From Kiloniella spongiae (GTDB taxonomy: Bacteria; Pseudomonadota; Alphaproteobacteria; Kiloniellales; Kiloniellaceae): a stretch of 64,000 bases of DNA. The translations under genes and the position numbers were made by a program. Positions 17,854 to 27,243 of the stretch are shown here, in pieces. Numbering within the stretch: position 1 is the first letter of the stretch; each line of letters opens with the position of its first letter. Location of the stretch: contig NZ_LAQL01000005.1 of the NCBI RefSeq assembly GCF_001026905.1, positions 182,322 through 246,321 of the forward strand, given 5' to 3'. A model generated the notes under the pieces. It saw nothing but the letters and a program-made list of their open reading frames with translations, did not search any database and was not told the DNA's origin.

Positions 17854-18819
17854 ATGGAAATCACCAAAGGATTAAACTTAAGAGCCCTGGAAATTTTTGT
17901 GACTGTGGTTGAAAAAGAAAGTATGTCAAAAGCTTCACAGCACCTTGGTATGACGCAATCCTCAATTTCCCAGCACATTACCCAACAAGAGAATTTATTT
18001 TCAACTGTCCTGTTTGACAGATCAATCCGACCAATAACACTCACCCCTGCTGGTCACGTATATTATCAACATGCTCTACGGGTACTCGAAGCTGTCACTA
18101 GTATGTGGGGTACCTTACATAATCTTGATACCGCCCCCCTAAAGAAAGTCAGAATTTCTGTTATTGATACACTTGCTGACACATTAATCCCTGAATTAAC
18201 CCAATGCGTCGGGGAACTTTATCCAAAAGGCAGTGTTACAATCACCAGTGGCCAAACCGACGATCACAGAGAAGCCCTCCTTAATCGAAAAACGGATATT
18301 ATCATCACAATGGATCCAATGGATGATATCGACAGGATGGAACGCTACCCGCTTTATAAAGAGCCTTTTGTCTTGGCTTATCCCAAGAACAAGCCCGTCA
18401 CATTCACGAATAACCAAATTGAAACATCTGGATTGCCCTTTATTCGCTTCAGTCCAAGACTACCCGTCAGTCGGTTAATAGAACAGCATTTGAGAAGACT
18501 TAAAATAAGACCATCTTACCGCTATGAACTAGACACAACGCGATCTATCATGCCTATGATTGCCGCAGGGGCAGGATGGGCAATAACAACGCCCACCGGC
18601 TTACTTGAAAGCCGTCATTTCCTTCAAGGAGTATCTATTAGACCACTACCTTTTACACCGCTCTACCGTACGATTTCACTGGTTGCGCGAGAACACGAAC
18701 TTGGGGACCTTCCCTCGGAATTGGCAAAGAAAGCCATTATGCATTTGCAACAATCAACAAAAGCTCTTTTAAAGCCCTCTCTTCCAGATACTATCGAAGA
18801 TATAACGTTCTACGGGTAG
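17854..18819 (+). CDS. LysR-family transcriptional regulator
   Basis: A 321-residue regulator. N-terminal winged helix: LRALEIFVTVVEKESMSKAS, then HLGMTQSSISQHI and LFDRSIRPITLTPAG, all typical of LysR. The remaining 230 residues are a periplasmic-binding-fold effector domain. It lies 180 bp upstream of the cystine importer operon on the same strand and directly before a large dyad, so it is the natural candidate to regulate tcyJLN. Its effector is unknown. Confidence 0.9.
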   Translation: MEITKGLNLRALEIFVTVVEKESMSKASQHLGMTQSSISQHITQQENLFSTVLFDRSIRPITLTPAGHVYYQHALRVLEAVTSMWGTLHNLDTAPLKKVRISVIDTLADTLIPELTQCVGELYPKGSVTITSGQTDDHREALLNRKTDIIITMDPMDDIDRMERYPLYKEPFVLAYPKNKPVTFTNNQIETSGLPFIRFSPRLPVSRLIEQHLRRLKIRPSYRYELDTTRSIMPMIAAGAGWAITTPTGLLESRHFLQGVSIRPLPFTPLYRTISLVAREHELGDLPSELAKKAIMHLQQSTKALLKPSLPDTIEDITFYG

Positions 18820-18872
18820 TTTTATCTTGTGAATGATAATTCAAAAATAGAGTTTCCTTGCGAGAATTTTTT

Positions 18873-18926
18873 ATTTAACACTTAAAATTAGTGAATATCA
18901 GATATTCACATTACGAAGTGTTAAAT
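18873..18926. promoter_or_regulatory. Nested 54-bp dyad upstream of tcyJ
   Basis: Two perfect inverted repeats share one centre. The outer arms are ATTTAACACTT (18873-18883) and AAGTGTTAAAT (18916-18926). The inner arms are GTGAATATC (18891-18899) and GATATTCAC (18901-18909) around a single A. Spacers are 7 and 6 nt. A -35-like TTGAAA follows at 18930. It probably binds the adjacent LysR protein; it lacks a T tract, so a terminator role for the LysR gene is less likely. Confidence 0.6.
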
Positions 18927-19000
18927 AGCTTGAAATACATATTTGCATAGTACATATCAGTTTCAACCAAACTTTATTAGTCAAAAACAAGCGAATCATC

Positions 19001-19807
19001 ATGAGCTATATAAATTTCAAAAAAATTCTTTCTGCTGCAACTTTTGCCGCTGCGGCATTTGGCCTATCCTTTACTACTGCTAACGCAGAATCAGACGAAA
19101 AGCTGTTATCAACAATCAAAGGCCGAGGCACAATTTTAATTGGCCTAGAGGCCACTTATCCTCCTTTCAACTATCAGGATGAAAATGGCGAACTGGTTGG
19201 TTTTGAAGTTGATGTTGCCAAAGCAGTTGCAGAACGTATCGGCGTAAATGCAGAATTCGTTCCAACAAAATGGGGTGGCATGCTTGCCGGTCTGGAAACC
19301 AAGCGCTTTGATATCATCACCAATCAGGTAACAATCACCGAAGAGCGTCAAAAGAAATATGACTTCACGCAGCCCTATACTGTATCAGGTATCCAGGTTA
19401 TCACCCGTGAAGACAAACAAGCCGATTTCAACAGCCCCGCGGATCTGTCAGGTAAAGATGTTGGTGTAGGATTGGGCAGTAACTACGAAGAGTGGTTAAC
19501 CCAGAACGTACCAGAAGCAAATGTTTCTACCTATGACGATAATGCAACAAAGCTACAGGATCTTCTCGTGGGACGTCTTGATGCCTTTCTAAACGATCGT
19601 TTGGCAGCAACATATCTGCTTGAAAACTCTGGCGGTCGAATTGTTGCTGCAGGTGAGCCATTTGACAAGCAGCGCATGGGTATCGCACTGCGTAAAAGTA
19701 ACGCGGATCTTCTTGATGCTTTGAATAAAGCATTAGATGAATTACGCGCAGATGGTACACTCGCAAAAATTTCCCAAAAATGGTTCAAGTTAGACGCAAC
19801 CAAATAA
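19001..19807 (+). CDS. tcyJ: L-cystine ABC transporter substrate-binding protein
   Basis: A 268-residue periplasmic binding protein. Signal peptide to about residue 29 (FTTANAES). Near-identical motifs to E. coli FliY/TcyJ are visible as recalled: GLEATYPPFNYQDENG, FVPTKWGGMLAGLETKRFD, NQVTITEERQKKYDF, VGVGLGSNYEEWL and DLLVGRLDAFLNDRLA. It is first in a three-gene importer operon with cysE nearby, which fits sulfur amino-acid uptake. The close motif match makes cystine the best ligand guess. Confidence 0.9.
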   Translation: MSYINFKKILSAATFAAAAFGLSFTTANAESDEKLLSTIKGRGTILIGLEATYPPFNYQDENGELVGFEVDVAKAVAERIGVNAEFVPTKWGGMLAGLETKRFDIITNQVTITEERQKKYDFTQPYTVSGIQVITREDKQADFNSPADLSGKDVGVGLGSNYEEWLTQNVPEANVSTYDDNATKLQDLLVGRLDAFLNDRLAATYLLENSGGRIVAAGEPFDKQRMGIALRKSNADLLDALNKALDELRADGTLAKISQKWFKLDATK

Positions 19808-19877
19808 ACTCAGAAGCTACACCAGACTTAACTCGACACCACAACCCCGAAACTGAATAAACAATATTGGTAAATTC

Positions 19878-20543
19878 ATGGATGTAATCGTCGACCTTAT
19901 CCTGAAATCTGCTCCCTTCTTGATGAAGGGAGCAGCCTTTACCATTGGCCTCAGTGCAGGATCAATGATCCTCGGGTTAAGTCTGGGATTTCTTATCGCG
20001 TTTATGCACCTCTCGCCCACGAGATTAATTCGTTGGCCAGCAATGTTCTTCATTTCCTTTATCCGGGGAACACCACTTATCGTTCAACTTTTTCTTATTT
20101 ATTACGGATTACCTGAATTTGGCATCAGACTGGACCCAATTCCAGCGGCTCTTCTTGGTCTTAGCTTGAACGTTGGCGGTTACACTGGGGAAATTTTACG
20201 AGGTGCAATCCAGTCAGTTGATAAAAGCCACTGGGAAGCAGCCTATTCCATTGGCATGACACCGGCACAGGCAATGAGGCGGTCCATCTTGCCACAAGCA
20301 ATCCGTGTCGCTTTACCGGCCCTTGGCAACACATTCCTCAGCCTCATAAAAGATACGGCGATTGCAGCAACTATACAGGTGCCAGAGTTATTCCGTCAGG
20401 CACAACTCATTTCAGCCAGAACCTACGAAGTGTTCGCCATGTATCTCAGTGCAGCTGCCATCTACTGGATCCTCTGCATCATTCTGTCCCGACTGCAAAG
20501 CAAAATGGAACAAAGATCAAACCGTCATTTGAGAGCAAATTAA
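19878..20543 (+). CDS. tcyL: L-cystine ABC transporter permease
   Basis: A 221-residue inner-membrane permease of the polar amino-acid (HisM/GlnP) class with about five helices. It shares with E. coli TcyL, as recalled, [58 protein letters not shown] and [20 protein letters not shown]. The EAA loop ([16 protein letters not shown]) that docks the ATPase is intact. It is 70 bp after tcyJ and 1 bp before tcyN. Confidence 0.92.
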   Translation: MDVIVDLILKSAPFLMKGAAFTIGLSAGSMILGLSLGFLIAFMHLSPTRLIRWPAMFFISFIRGTPLIVQLFLIYYGLPEFGIRLDPIPAALLGLSLNVGGYTGEILRGAIQSVDKSHWEAAYSIGMTPAQAMRRSILPQAIRVALPALGNTFLSLIKDTAIAATIQVPELFRQAQLISARTYEVFAMYLSAAAIYWILCIILSRLQSKMEQRSNRHLRAN

Positions 20544-20544
20544 G

Positions 20545-21318
20545 ATGGATAGTAATAACAAAGAGACAATGATCGCCGTCAAAGGCCTGAAAAAATCCTT
20601 TGATAACAACCATGTTCTCTCTGACATTGATTTGAATGTTCATAAGGGAGAAGTTCTGGCCATTATTGGACCTAGTGGTTCAGGCAAAACAACTTTGTTA
20701 CGTTGCCTCAATTTTCTAGAGGCTCCAAATGATGGTAACATTCGGATAGCCAACACTACAGTTGATGCATCGCAGGATCTGAAGAAACAAAAAAAGGCCA
20801 TCCGTGCCTTAAGAAAATCCGCTGGATTTGTCTTCCAGAACTTTAACCTTTTCCCGCACAGAACAGTTCTGGAAAATATTACCGAAGGCCCGGTCATTGT
20901 GAAGGGTGAAGAGCCAGCTTCTGCCGAGAAAAAAGCTCGTAAACTTTTGAAAAAAGTGGGTTTGGCAAACAAGGAAGACGCCTATCCTTCGGCCCTGTCT
21001 GGCGGGCAACAGCAAAGGGTCGCCATAGCTCGCGCTCTGGCTATGGAACCAGATGTAATCTTGTTTGACGAACCCACATCAGCTCTTGACCCGGAATTGG
21101 TTGGCGAAGTTCTTGGGGTAATGAAAGAGCTCGCGAGTGAAGAAAGAACAATGGTCATTGTTACTCACGAAATGGCCTTTGCCCGCGACGTAGCAGATCG
21201 CGTCATCTTCATGGCTGACGGTCAAATTGTAGAAGAAGCCTCGGCCGATGAGCTTTTCTCGGCCCCCAAACGCGAAAGAACCAAGAAGTTTCTGAAGAAA
21301 ATACTTGAGAAGCAATAA
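20545..21318 (+). CDS. tcyN: L-cystine ABC transporter ATP-binding protein
   Basis: A 257-residue ATPase. Walker [10 protein letters not shown] at about residues 43-51, Q-loop [15 protein letters not shown], signature [15 protein letters not shown], Walker [14 protein letters not shown] and switch TIVTHE-type [25 protein letters not shown] matches the cystine subgroup. It ends in ILEKQ. A degraded second copy of the last third of this gene lies at 24418-24559 in the same orientation. Confidence 0.93.
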   Translation: MDSNNKETMIAVKGLKKSFDNNHVLSDIDLNVHKGEVLAIIGPSGSGKTTLLRCLNFLEAPNDGNIRIANTTVDASQDLKKQKKAIRALRKSAGFVFQNFNLFPHRTVLENITEGPVIVKGEEPASAEKKARKLLKKVGLANKEDAYPSALSGGQQQRVAIARALAMEPDVILFDEPTSALDPELVGEVLGVMKELASEERTMVIVTHEMAFARDVADRVIFMADGQIVEEASADELFSAPKRERTKKFLKKILEKQ

Positions 21319-21333
21319 CTCAATTTTGCACTG

Positions 21334-21352
21334 AAGTGCTTTATCAGCACTT
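21334..21352. terminator. Weak hairpin between convergent tcyN and kinase genes
   Basis: Perfect 7-bp arms AAGTGCT / AGCACTT with a 5-nt loop, followed by TATATT. It is placed 15 bp after the tcyN stop in a convergent gap. Confidence 0.45.
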
Positions 21353-21390
21353 TATATTCACAGCTTAGAATTAAATAAGCGCCCCCTCTA

Positions 21391-23334
21391 TTACGAACCA
21401 TCAACCGTAGAGTGTCCGTAATCGGAAAGAACGGAAGCAAGCTGTTGCTCAGTAAAGGGTTTTGTGAGGATATCGTTCATACCAGAGCTTTTGAATTCCC
21501 GGTGACGATCAGCAAAGGCTTCTGCAGTCACACCGATGATTGGTAGCACATCAGAACCTTTTGACTTACGAATAATCACAGTTGCCTCCACCCCATCCAT
21601 TTCTGGCATATGGATATCCATAAGAACCAAATCATATTCCTTCTTTTTTATTGCATTTACTGCAAGTTGCCCATTTTCAACGTGCTCAACATCATGGCCA
21701 AATTTTTTGAGAAAAGCCTTCGCAATAACGGCATTTACCATGTTATCTTCTGCCAGTAATATTTGCAGCTTTTCATCACGTACCTTCTCAACAGGTTTAT
21801 TCTTTGCGTTATAGTTCTCCGCCTCTTTTATTGTAGGGGATTCAAAAGGTATCAAGAGTTGGAATTTGGTTCCTGTCCCTTCCTCACTAACAACAGATAT
21901 GTTCCCCTCCATAAGGTCCAATAAATTCTTAACAATTGAGAGGCCAAGACCTGAACCTCCAAATTTCCGAGTAATAGAAGTATCCTCTTGAACAAAGGCA
22001 TCAAAAATTGTTGCGACCCTATCCGCTGCAATACCTTTGCCCGTATCTTCAACAATTATTTTTAACGTACATGCCGCATTATCAACAGCCTCAGGATCAT
22101 CTATCTTCAGTTGAGAAATGGAAAAACAAATCTTCCCTTGCAGAGTGAACTTGAAAGCATTGCTCATCAGGTTGAGTATAATCTGGTTCAATCGAGTTCG
22201 ATCCCCTTTGATCAAGGTAGATTGATCCACTTCGATATTAACAATAACGTCAACCTCTTCCCCAGCTCCCATCGCCTCAAATGGCGCAGTAACAGTCAAC
22301 GCTAATTCCCGTAAATTAAAAACAGTTGCCTCTAGTTCCAGGTTACCAGCTTCAATCTTGCTCATATCCAGAACATTATTAATTATCTCTTGCAACGATT
22401 GTCCAGAAGACAGAATTGTTTCTATTTTACTTTGCTGATCATGATCCAGTTGGCTGTTTTTTAATAACTGCGCCATCCCTAGAACACCATTTAGAGGCGT
22501 TCTGATTTCATGGCTCATTGTTGCCAAAAAATCTGATTTCGCTTTGTTTGCGGACTCAGCCTGATCCTTCAGCACACTTTCACGTTCTGCCACCGCCTGC
22601 ATTTCATCTCGAGAAACTGTTATTTTGGACAGATTATCAGCCATTTTGTTAATCGATGTTGATAACTCTCCAATTTCATCCCTCCCTTCGTATTCAAACC
22701 TTTTAGAGAAATCACCACTCCCGATTAATTCAGCTACTCCAGACAACTCATTCAAGGGACGTGTTAGTTTGGAGGCGAAAACAAAAGCGGCAAAAACGCT
22801 TAAAATCAAAGCGGGTATAAGCACAATAACCTGGTTACGAAGTGATGTTTCCAAGGAAAGATTCAACTTGTTCTGACCAACACCAAAGATGACATACCCC
22901 AGATTTACTTTGTCAGTAAGGGTCACTGGCCCAGCGATCCACAAATATTCATCATCTTCAACCGAGATTTCCTTTTTTTCGGAAAGCAAGGCTGTAATCA
23001 GGGGGACATGTTCCGGGATTTTGTTCCGTAAATCATTCTGTCGCAACCCATTAGTCAGAACACGTCCCTCTTTGTCCAAAACAAGAATAATATCAATATG
23101 ATCGTGTTGCAGGCTGGCTGATACACTGGAACGAATCTCGCGTATATTTAACGTGTATATTGAATTTTCAACGGTCAGTATTGTTCGCTGTAATATGTGC
23201 GAAAGCCTTGTCAGGCTTGCTTCCTTATTTGACACTTTTTCATTATAATAGGTAATGGAAAAAAGGGCGAACGCAATGGATACAACCAAAATGGACGCAA
23301 ACAGGATTATTTTATTTTTAAGTCCAAACTTCAT
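21391..23334 (-). CDS. Hybrid sensor histidine kinase (sensor-HAMP-HisKA-HATPase-REC)
   Basis: A 647-residue inner-membrane kinase. TM1 is about residues 8-28, the periplasmic region 30-168 and TM2 169-190, then HAMP to about 243. The HisKA box is SHEIRTPLNG with phospho-His H275, followed by HATPase with N-box NQIILNLMSNAFKF and G-boxes VEDTGKGI and FGGSGLGLSIVKN. The C-terminal receiver has acceptor D573 (LMDIHMPEMDG) and K625. No output domain or cognate regulator is adjacent. It begins 9 bp after the PhnD-like binding-protein gene, so the two form a sensing pair. Confidence 0.9.
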   Translation of the reverse strand: MKFGLKNKIILFASILVVSIAFALFSITYYNEKVSNKEASLTRLSHILQRTILTVENSIYTLNIREIRSSVSASLQHDHIDIILVLDKEGRVLTNGLRQNDLRNKIPEHVPLITALLSEKKEISVEDDEYLWIAGPVTLTDKVNLGYVIFGVGQNKLNLSLETSLRNQVIVLIPALILSVFAAFVFASKLTRPLNELSGVAELIGSGDFSKRFEYEGRDEIGELSTSINKMADNLSKITVSRDEMQAVAERESVLKDQAESANKAKSDFLATMSHEIRTPLNGVLGMAQLLKNSQLDHDQQSKIETILSSGQSLQEIINNVLDMSKIEAGNLELEATVFNLRELALTVTAPFEAMGAGEEVDVIVNIEVDQSTLIKGDRTRLNQIILNLMSNAFKFTLQGKICFSISQLKIDDPEAVDNAACTLKIIVEDTGKGIAADRVATIFDAFVQEDTSITRKFGGSGLGLSIVKNLLDLMEGNISVVSEEGTGTKFQLLIPFESPTIKEAENYNAKNKPVEKVRDEKLQILLAEDNMVNAVIAKAFLKKFGHDVEHVENGQLAVNAIKKKEYDLVLMDIHMPEMDGVEATVIIRKSKGSDVLPIIGVTAEAFADRHREFKSSGMNDILTKPFTEQQLASVLSDYGHSTVDGS

Positions 23335-23342
23335 TCCCTGCT

Positions 23343-24263
23343 CTATTGTCCTATTTCCCCACCAATGGGAACATCCCCCAAATAAGGATCAAATCTTTTA
23401 ATCTCCTGCAATAAATCATCCGGAATTTCGTCAAACTTTGTTGTTCTCTCAAAGTGTTTTAGAACGTCAGCTCCTTTCCTATCATCGTGAGCAGTCTTCA
23501 ATACTTGCTTGATACGTTTAATCAAAATTGGATCAAGCCCTGCACGGTGAACGACAACATGATATGGAACATAAGATGTTGTATGCAGCACTCTCATAGG
23601 TATCATTGCACTCTGAGCATATTCCAGATAGTCATCTTCAGACATTGCAGCGGCAGCAACCAAATCACGTTCAAGCCACACTATTTGAGTTTCACTATCA
23701 TAAGCCATAACAAACCCTATCTCGTCTGCGATGGGGGCAGAACTGAGGCGATCTAACTGATGAAGTACATTTTGAGATTGCAATATTGCCAAAGCTGGAA
23801 GGACATACCCCGACGTTGAAAAGGGCTCTTCAAAAGCAATAATCTTGCCCTGCAAATCATTGATCTGCTGAATATCACTATTCTCTGCTACAAAAACAAC
23901 ACTCCGATATTTAGCCCGTCCTTTTTTCCAGCGTCGAAGCATGAATTCGGAACCTGACAATTTGTTGACAATCGAAGCTGTTATAGAGCTATCAATAAAA
24001 AGATCGATTTCCTTTTGCTTCAACATTGCGACCATTTGATTAATATCAGGTGCGATCACGACCTTGATACCGTCAACGCCATCATCAATTAATTCTTCAG
24101 CAAGATAATTTGCAAAGGGTGTAAAAGTTTTAATATCACCCACAGGTTCTGAACTGATCGTTCCAATGCTGAGCGTGCCACTATTTGCTGAAAACGTGGG
24201 ACCAGCGAACATTACCAACAAGATGAAAGTAAAACGGCAGCAAGCCTGTATCCGTGACGTCAT
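23343..24263 (-). CDS. PhnD-like periplasmic binding protein paired with a histidine kinase
   Basis: About 306 residues from ATG 24263, which has GGAG 10 nt upstream and directly precedes a hydrophobic signal peptide ending near PTFSANSG; the frame opens at 24302. It belongs to the phosphate/phosphonate-type binding protein class (PF12974-like): FTPFANYLAEEL, then MVAMLKQKEIDLFIDSS and LQGKIIAFEEPFSTSGYVLP. No ABC permease or ATPase is next to it, while a hybrid kinase follows by 8 nt, so it most likely serves as a ligand-sensing partner rather than an importer component. Ligand unknown. Confidence 0.82.
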   Translation of the reverse strand: MTSRIQACCRFTFILLVMFAGPTFSANSGTLSIGTISSEPVGDIKTFTPFANYLAEELIDDGVDGIKVVIAPDINQMVAMLKQKEIDLFIDSSITASIVNKLSGSEFMLRRWKKGRAKYRSVVFVAENSDIQQINDLQGKIIAFEEPFSTSGYVLPALAILQSQNVLHQLDRLSSAPIADEIGFVMAYDSETQIVWLERDLVAAAAMSEDDYLEYAQSAMIPMRVLHTTSYVPYHVVVHRAGLDPILIKRIKQVLKTAHDDRKGADVLKHFERTTKFDEIPDDLLQEIKRFDPYLGDVPIGGEIGQ

Positions 24264-24417
24264 CAAGTTAAATCTCCGCTCAGTAAACAATGACTCAACC
24301 ATGAGGTAAAATCATTAATTTATGATTGAAAAAAACAGTTACAAATGAGCTTTATCCGTACTTTCCCAAAAATTACTGATGTTATAAAAAATTTATAAAA
24401 CTAGAGAAATCACATTG

Positions 24418-24559
24418 ACTATCATTCCCATCAATTGGCTTTTGCCCGTTATGTAGCAGACCGCATCATCTTCATGGCCGACGGTCAGATTGTAGAAGAA
24501 GCCCCGGCCGAAGAGCTTTTTCAGCCCCCAAACGTGAAAAAACCACGGAAAAACAATAG
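24418..24559 (+). pseudogene. Decayed 3' end of a tcyN-like ABC ATPase gene
   Basis: In frame 1 the stretch reads [31 protein letters not shown], matching tcyN residues [19 protein letters not shown] and [11 protein letters not shown]. Over 84 aligned bases only about 10 differ. A 1-nt loss follows ELF, and after it the tcyN frame resumes (APKRE, then EKQ and TAG at 24557-24559) with about seven codons missing. No upstream remainder of the gene is present and there is no start. With intact tcyN it forms direct repeats around the kinase/binding-protein locus. Confidence 0.75.
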
Positions 24560-24568
24560 TCCCTGCAC

Positions 24569-25126
24569 TTATTGATTTTTCGTTTGAGCTTTGTACTCAC
24601 TGGCTAAAATGGCATAAGAAACCCCATCCCACCAGGTACTATCTGGCCTTGGGATGCTCTGCAAATAAGCGCCTTCTTTGCGCATACCAATTTTCTCCAT
24701 CAAACGCCAGGATGCTGAGTTTTCAGGATGAGCCATTGCAACAATCCTGTGAAGTTCCATTTGTTCAAATCCAACTTTCAATAGCGACTTTGCAGCTTCA
24801 CTCGCATATCCCTTCCCCTGAAATTCAGGCAAGATCAACCACCCCATCTCCCAGGTTCTCTGAACTTCCCAGCGATGAAAAGTCATTTCGCCCATAACCA
24901 ACCCTGTAGCCTTCTCCTCAACGACAAAATCCTTGGTATCGCTGGTACTGCTAACTTTCACATACTCTTCATGCTCTTTATCGCTATACACACCAGACAG
25001 AAGCCATTTCCTCAACTCTGGATCCTGGCTCATCCGTCTTGTCGGTTCCAGATCTGTACCTTGATACTGACGAATACGTAATCTTGATGTCTCAAGCGGT
25101 AGAAAATTTAAAAATGAAATTGTCAC
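24569..25126 (-). CDS. GNAT-family N-acetyltransferase (RimJ/RimL-like)
   Basis: A 185-residue acetyltransferase. N-terminal ETSRLRIRQYQ and the segment MGWLILPEFQGKGYASEAAKSLL (acetyl-CoA loop QGKGYA at about residue 105) are typical of the RimJ/RimL branch; NSASWRLMEKIGMRKEG closes the fold. The start is GTG at 25126 with a poor ribosome site. It is convergent to the tcyN remnant. Acceptor unknown; small-molecule or ribosomal protein acetylation are both possible. Confidence 0.85.
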   Translation of the reverse strand: MTISFLNFLPLETSRLRIRQYQGTDLEPTRRMSQDPELRKWLLSGVYSDKEHEEYVKVSSTSDTKDFVVEEKATGLVMGEMTFHRWEVQRTWEMGWLILPEFQGKGYASEAAKSLLKVGFEQMELHRIVAMAHPENSASWRLMEKIGMRKEGAYLQSIPRPDSTWWDGVSYAILASEYKAQTKNQ

Positions 25127-25371
25127 GATTTATATATCTTTCAAGCAATCGGCGTAGCCATCGAAATTTAAAATTTTTGATAACAAATTATTTCTACCTG
25201 CTCTAGTCGTTTCATTTTGCCCTATGATTTATCAATCATCGAAATAAATATCGCTAATGGCTATCATCACAAATTTTCATTTAAAATATGCCCCTTCTTT
25301 CCTATATCATTGTATAATATGAATTCTGGATATATTCGCACTCTTTGAACTATCCAAGAAAAGGAAAAAGA

Positions 25372-26178
25372 ATGGCCTATGTAGCTGAACAAGCCCAAAC
25401 AACAGATCTAATCTGGTCTTATATTCGTAAAGAAGCGAGTGAAATGCTGACGAAAGAACCTGTTTTGGCTGGATTTCTTCAGGCTACAATGCTCAATCAT
25501 AACAGCTTGGAAGAAGCAATCGGGTTTCTTCTGTCAGAAAAGCTTGGAAACAATTCTGTCTCAGCGCAACTCCTGGGTCAGGTTTTTGAAGACGCTTTTT
25601 CCGCAGATCCTACAATTTCCCAATCCATAAGAACCGATATTGTCGCTGTTTTTGAACGGGATCCCGCCTGTACATCACATCTTGAGCCTCTACTTTATTT
25701 CAAAGGTTTTCACGCTTTGCAGTGCTATAGATTAGGCCATTGGCTATGGAATAATAACCGTCAGGCCCTTGCTCTCTTTTTACAAAACCGTATTTCAGAA
25801 GTATTCGGACTGGATATCCATCCCGCAGCCAGAATTGGCAAGGGTATCATGATTGATCATGGTACCGGTGTCGTGATTGGTGAAACCACTGTCATTGAAG
25901 ACAATGTCTCTCTACTCCAGAACGTAACACTTGGCGGAACGGGTAAAGATACAGGGGATCGGCACCCTAAAATTCGCGAAGGTGCCCTTATCTGCGCCGG
26001 TGCCAAAATTCTTGGCAATATCGAGATTGGTCGAGGTGCAAAGGTTGGTGCAACATCAGTTGTTCTGGAAGATGTGCCAGCACATTGCACCGCAGTAGGA
26101 GTTCCCGCAAAAATCGTTGGTAGCTGTTGTCCACAGCCTGCGCGTGAAATGGATCAGAGCCTGCCAAAGATTGACTGA
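25372..26178 (+). CDS. cysE: Serine O-acetyltransferase
   Basis: A 268-residue enzyme making O-acetylserine from serine and acetyl-CoA, the committed step of cysteine synthesis. An alpha-helical N-domain (DLIWSYIRKEASEML; CTSHLEPLLYFKGFHALQCYR) is followed by a left-handed beta helix: LDIHPAARIGKGIMIDHGTG, VIGETTVIEDNVSLLQNVTL, and GGTGKDTGDRHPKI with the active-site His/Asp region. ATG at 25372 follows AAGGAAAAAG; TTG at 25345 is the longer alternative. A cystine importer is encoded 4 kb away. Product feedback through the C-terminal tail is known for the family. Confidence 0.95.
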   Translation: MAYVAEQAQTTDLIWSYIRKEASEMLTKEPVLAGFLQATMLNHNSLEEAIGFLLSEKLGNNSVSAQLLGQVFEDAFSADPTISQSIRTDIVAVFERDPACTSHLEPLLYFKGFHALQCYRLGHWLWNNNRQALALFLQNRISEVFGLDIHPAARIGKGIMIDHGTGVVIGETTVIEDNVSLLQNVTLGGTGKDTGDRHPKIREGALICAGAKILGNIEIGRGAKVGATSVVLEDVPAHCTAVGVPAKIVGSCCPQPAREMDQSLPKID

Positions 26179-26227
26179 CCTCTAAGGAAATCACTATTGG
26201 TATGATTCAGAACCTGCACTTTAGGGA

Positions 26228-27103
26228 TCAAATAAACTTTTTGAACATCTTGGTTTGATCAAAAAGCTCTTCCAGGGTTTTCATTCGGCTCTTTGTTTCG
26301 TCCCAAGTTTGCGCTTGCACGCCTGCGATAACAGCCTCCACCAGGAAAAGCGTGACAACTAGTGAATCCCAGGCGGATGGCACTTCAATACGTGAGTTCA
26401 AGCTATAGGTCGCCAGCTTCGCAGCCGGAGATCCCCATTGATCGGTAAAGAGCACCAGCGTCACGCCACGGGACTTGGCGACCTCAGCGAGACGAAGAAT
26501 ATCGTGTTCGTAACGTCTGATATCAAAGGCAACTAATATATCACCTTCGTTCATATTCAAAACATAATGCGCCCAAGTATTTGAATTTGGGGCAACAAGC
26601 GTAACACCCGAACGCATCACCTGCATGTGGGTGAAAAAATTGTCTGCCATAGAACGGGTAATCCGCCCCCCAACCACATGAATTTCACGTTTCTGATCTG
26701 ACAGTAGATCAATTACGGCGTTAAATTCTTCCGGGTCGATCTGTTTTAACGTCTGTCGCATATTCTCGGAAACGGCATCTGCAAAACGGTTAAGGATATG
26801 TGTATCCGGCGCACTTTCGGACCACAGATCATGCTTGGCGATCGGACTGGAAATTGTAGCTTTAAGCTCGGTGTGCAATTGGGCCTGCATTTGAGGAAAC
26901 CCACCAAAGCCAAGTTTCTTTGCCATCCGCGCCACTGTTGGTGTCGAAACGCCCGAACTTTCGGAAACAGCCGTAATACTTCCCAGACCTGAAACGGGGT
27001 AATCTTCTAATATAGCGTTAGCCAACTGTCTTTCTGCCCGGGTCAAACTGTCGAATTGTTTTCGAATTCGTTCCGCAACAGTCAGATTCTGATTTGTACC
27101 CAT
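26228..27103 (-). CDS. RpiR/MurR-family transcriptional regulator
   Basis: A 291-residue regulator. The N-terminal HTH_6 domain has SLTRAERQLANAILEDYP and SSGVSTPTVARMAKKLGFGG. The C-terminal SIS domain (about residues 120-265) has VVGGRITRSMADNFF and VAFDIRRYEHDILRLAEVAK, where SIS domains bind phosphosugars or other small ligands. It is divergent from the N-formylglutamate amidohydrolase/TRAP/GS operon with two palindromes between, and is almost certainly its regulator. Confidence 0.92.
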   Translation of the reverse strand: MGTNQNLTVAERIRKQFDSLTRAERQLANAILEDYPVSGLGSITAVSESSGVSTPTVARMAKKLGFGGFPQMQAQLHTELKATISSPIAKHDLWSESAPDTHILNRFADAVSENMRQTLKQIDPEEFNAVIDLLSDQKREIHVVGGRITRSMADNFFTHMQVMRSGVTLVAPNSNTWAHYVLNMNEGDILVAFDIRRYEHDILRLAEVAKSRGVTLVLFTDQWGSPAAKLATYSLNSRIEVPSAWDSLVVTLFLVEAVIAGVQAQTWDETKSRMKTLEELFDQTKMFKKFI

Positions 27104-27213
27104 TTTCAGTTTCTATTCCACCTGTGACTTTATCGGCACCCTGTAATTATACCAATAGATTGATAATCAATACCTACTTTAAACACAAATGAAGAAAATT
27201 CTCCACCTATAAT

Positions 27214-27239
27214 TTTTCTGAAAAAATATTTTCAGAAAA
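27214..27239. promoter_or_regulatory. Operator-like palindrome O1 (RpiR-type)
   Basis: Perfect 11-bp arms TTTTCTGAAAA (27214-27224) and TTTTCAGAAAA (27229-27239) with a 4-nt spacer. The TGAAA-N-TTTCA form is typical of RpiR-family sites. It lies immediately upstream of a TTGACT -35 box. Confidence 0.7.
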
Positions 27240-27243
27240 TATC

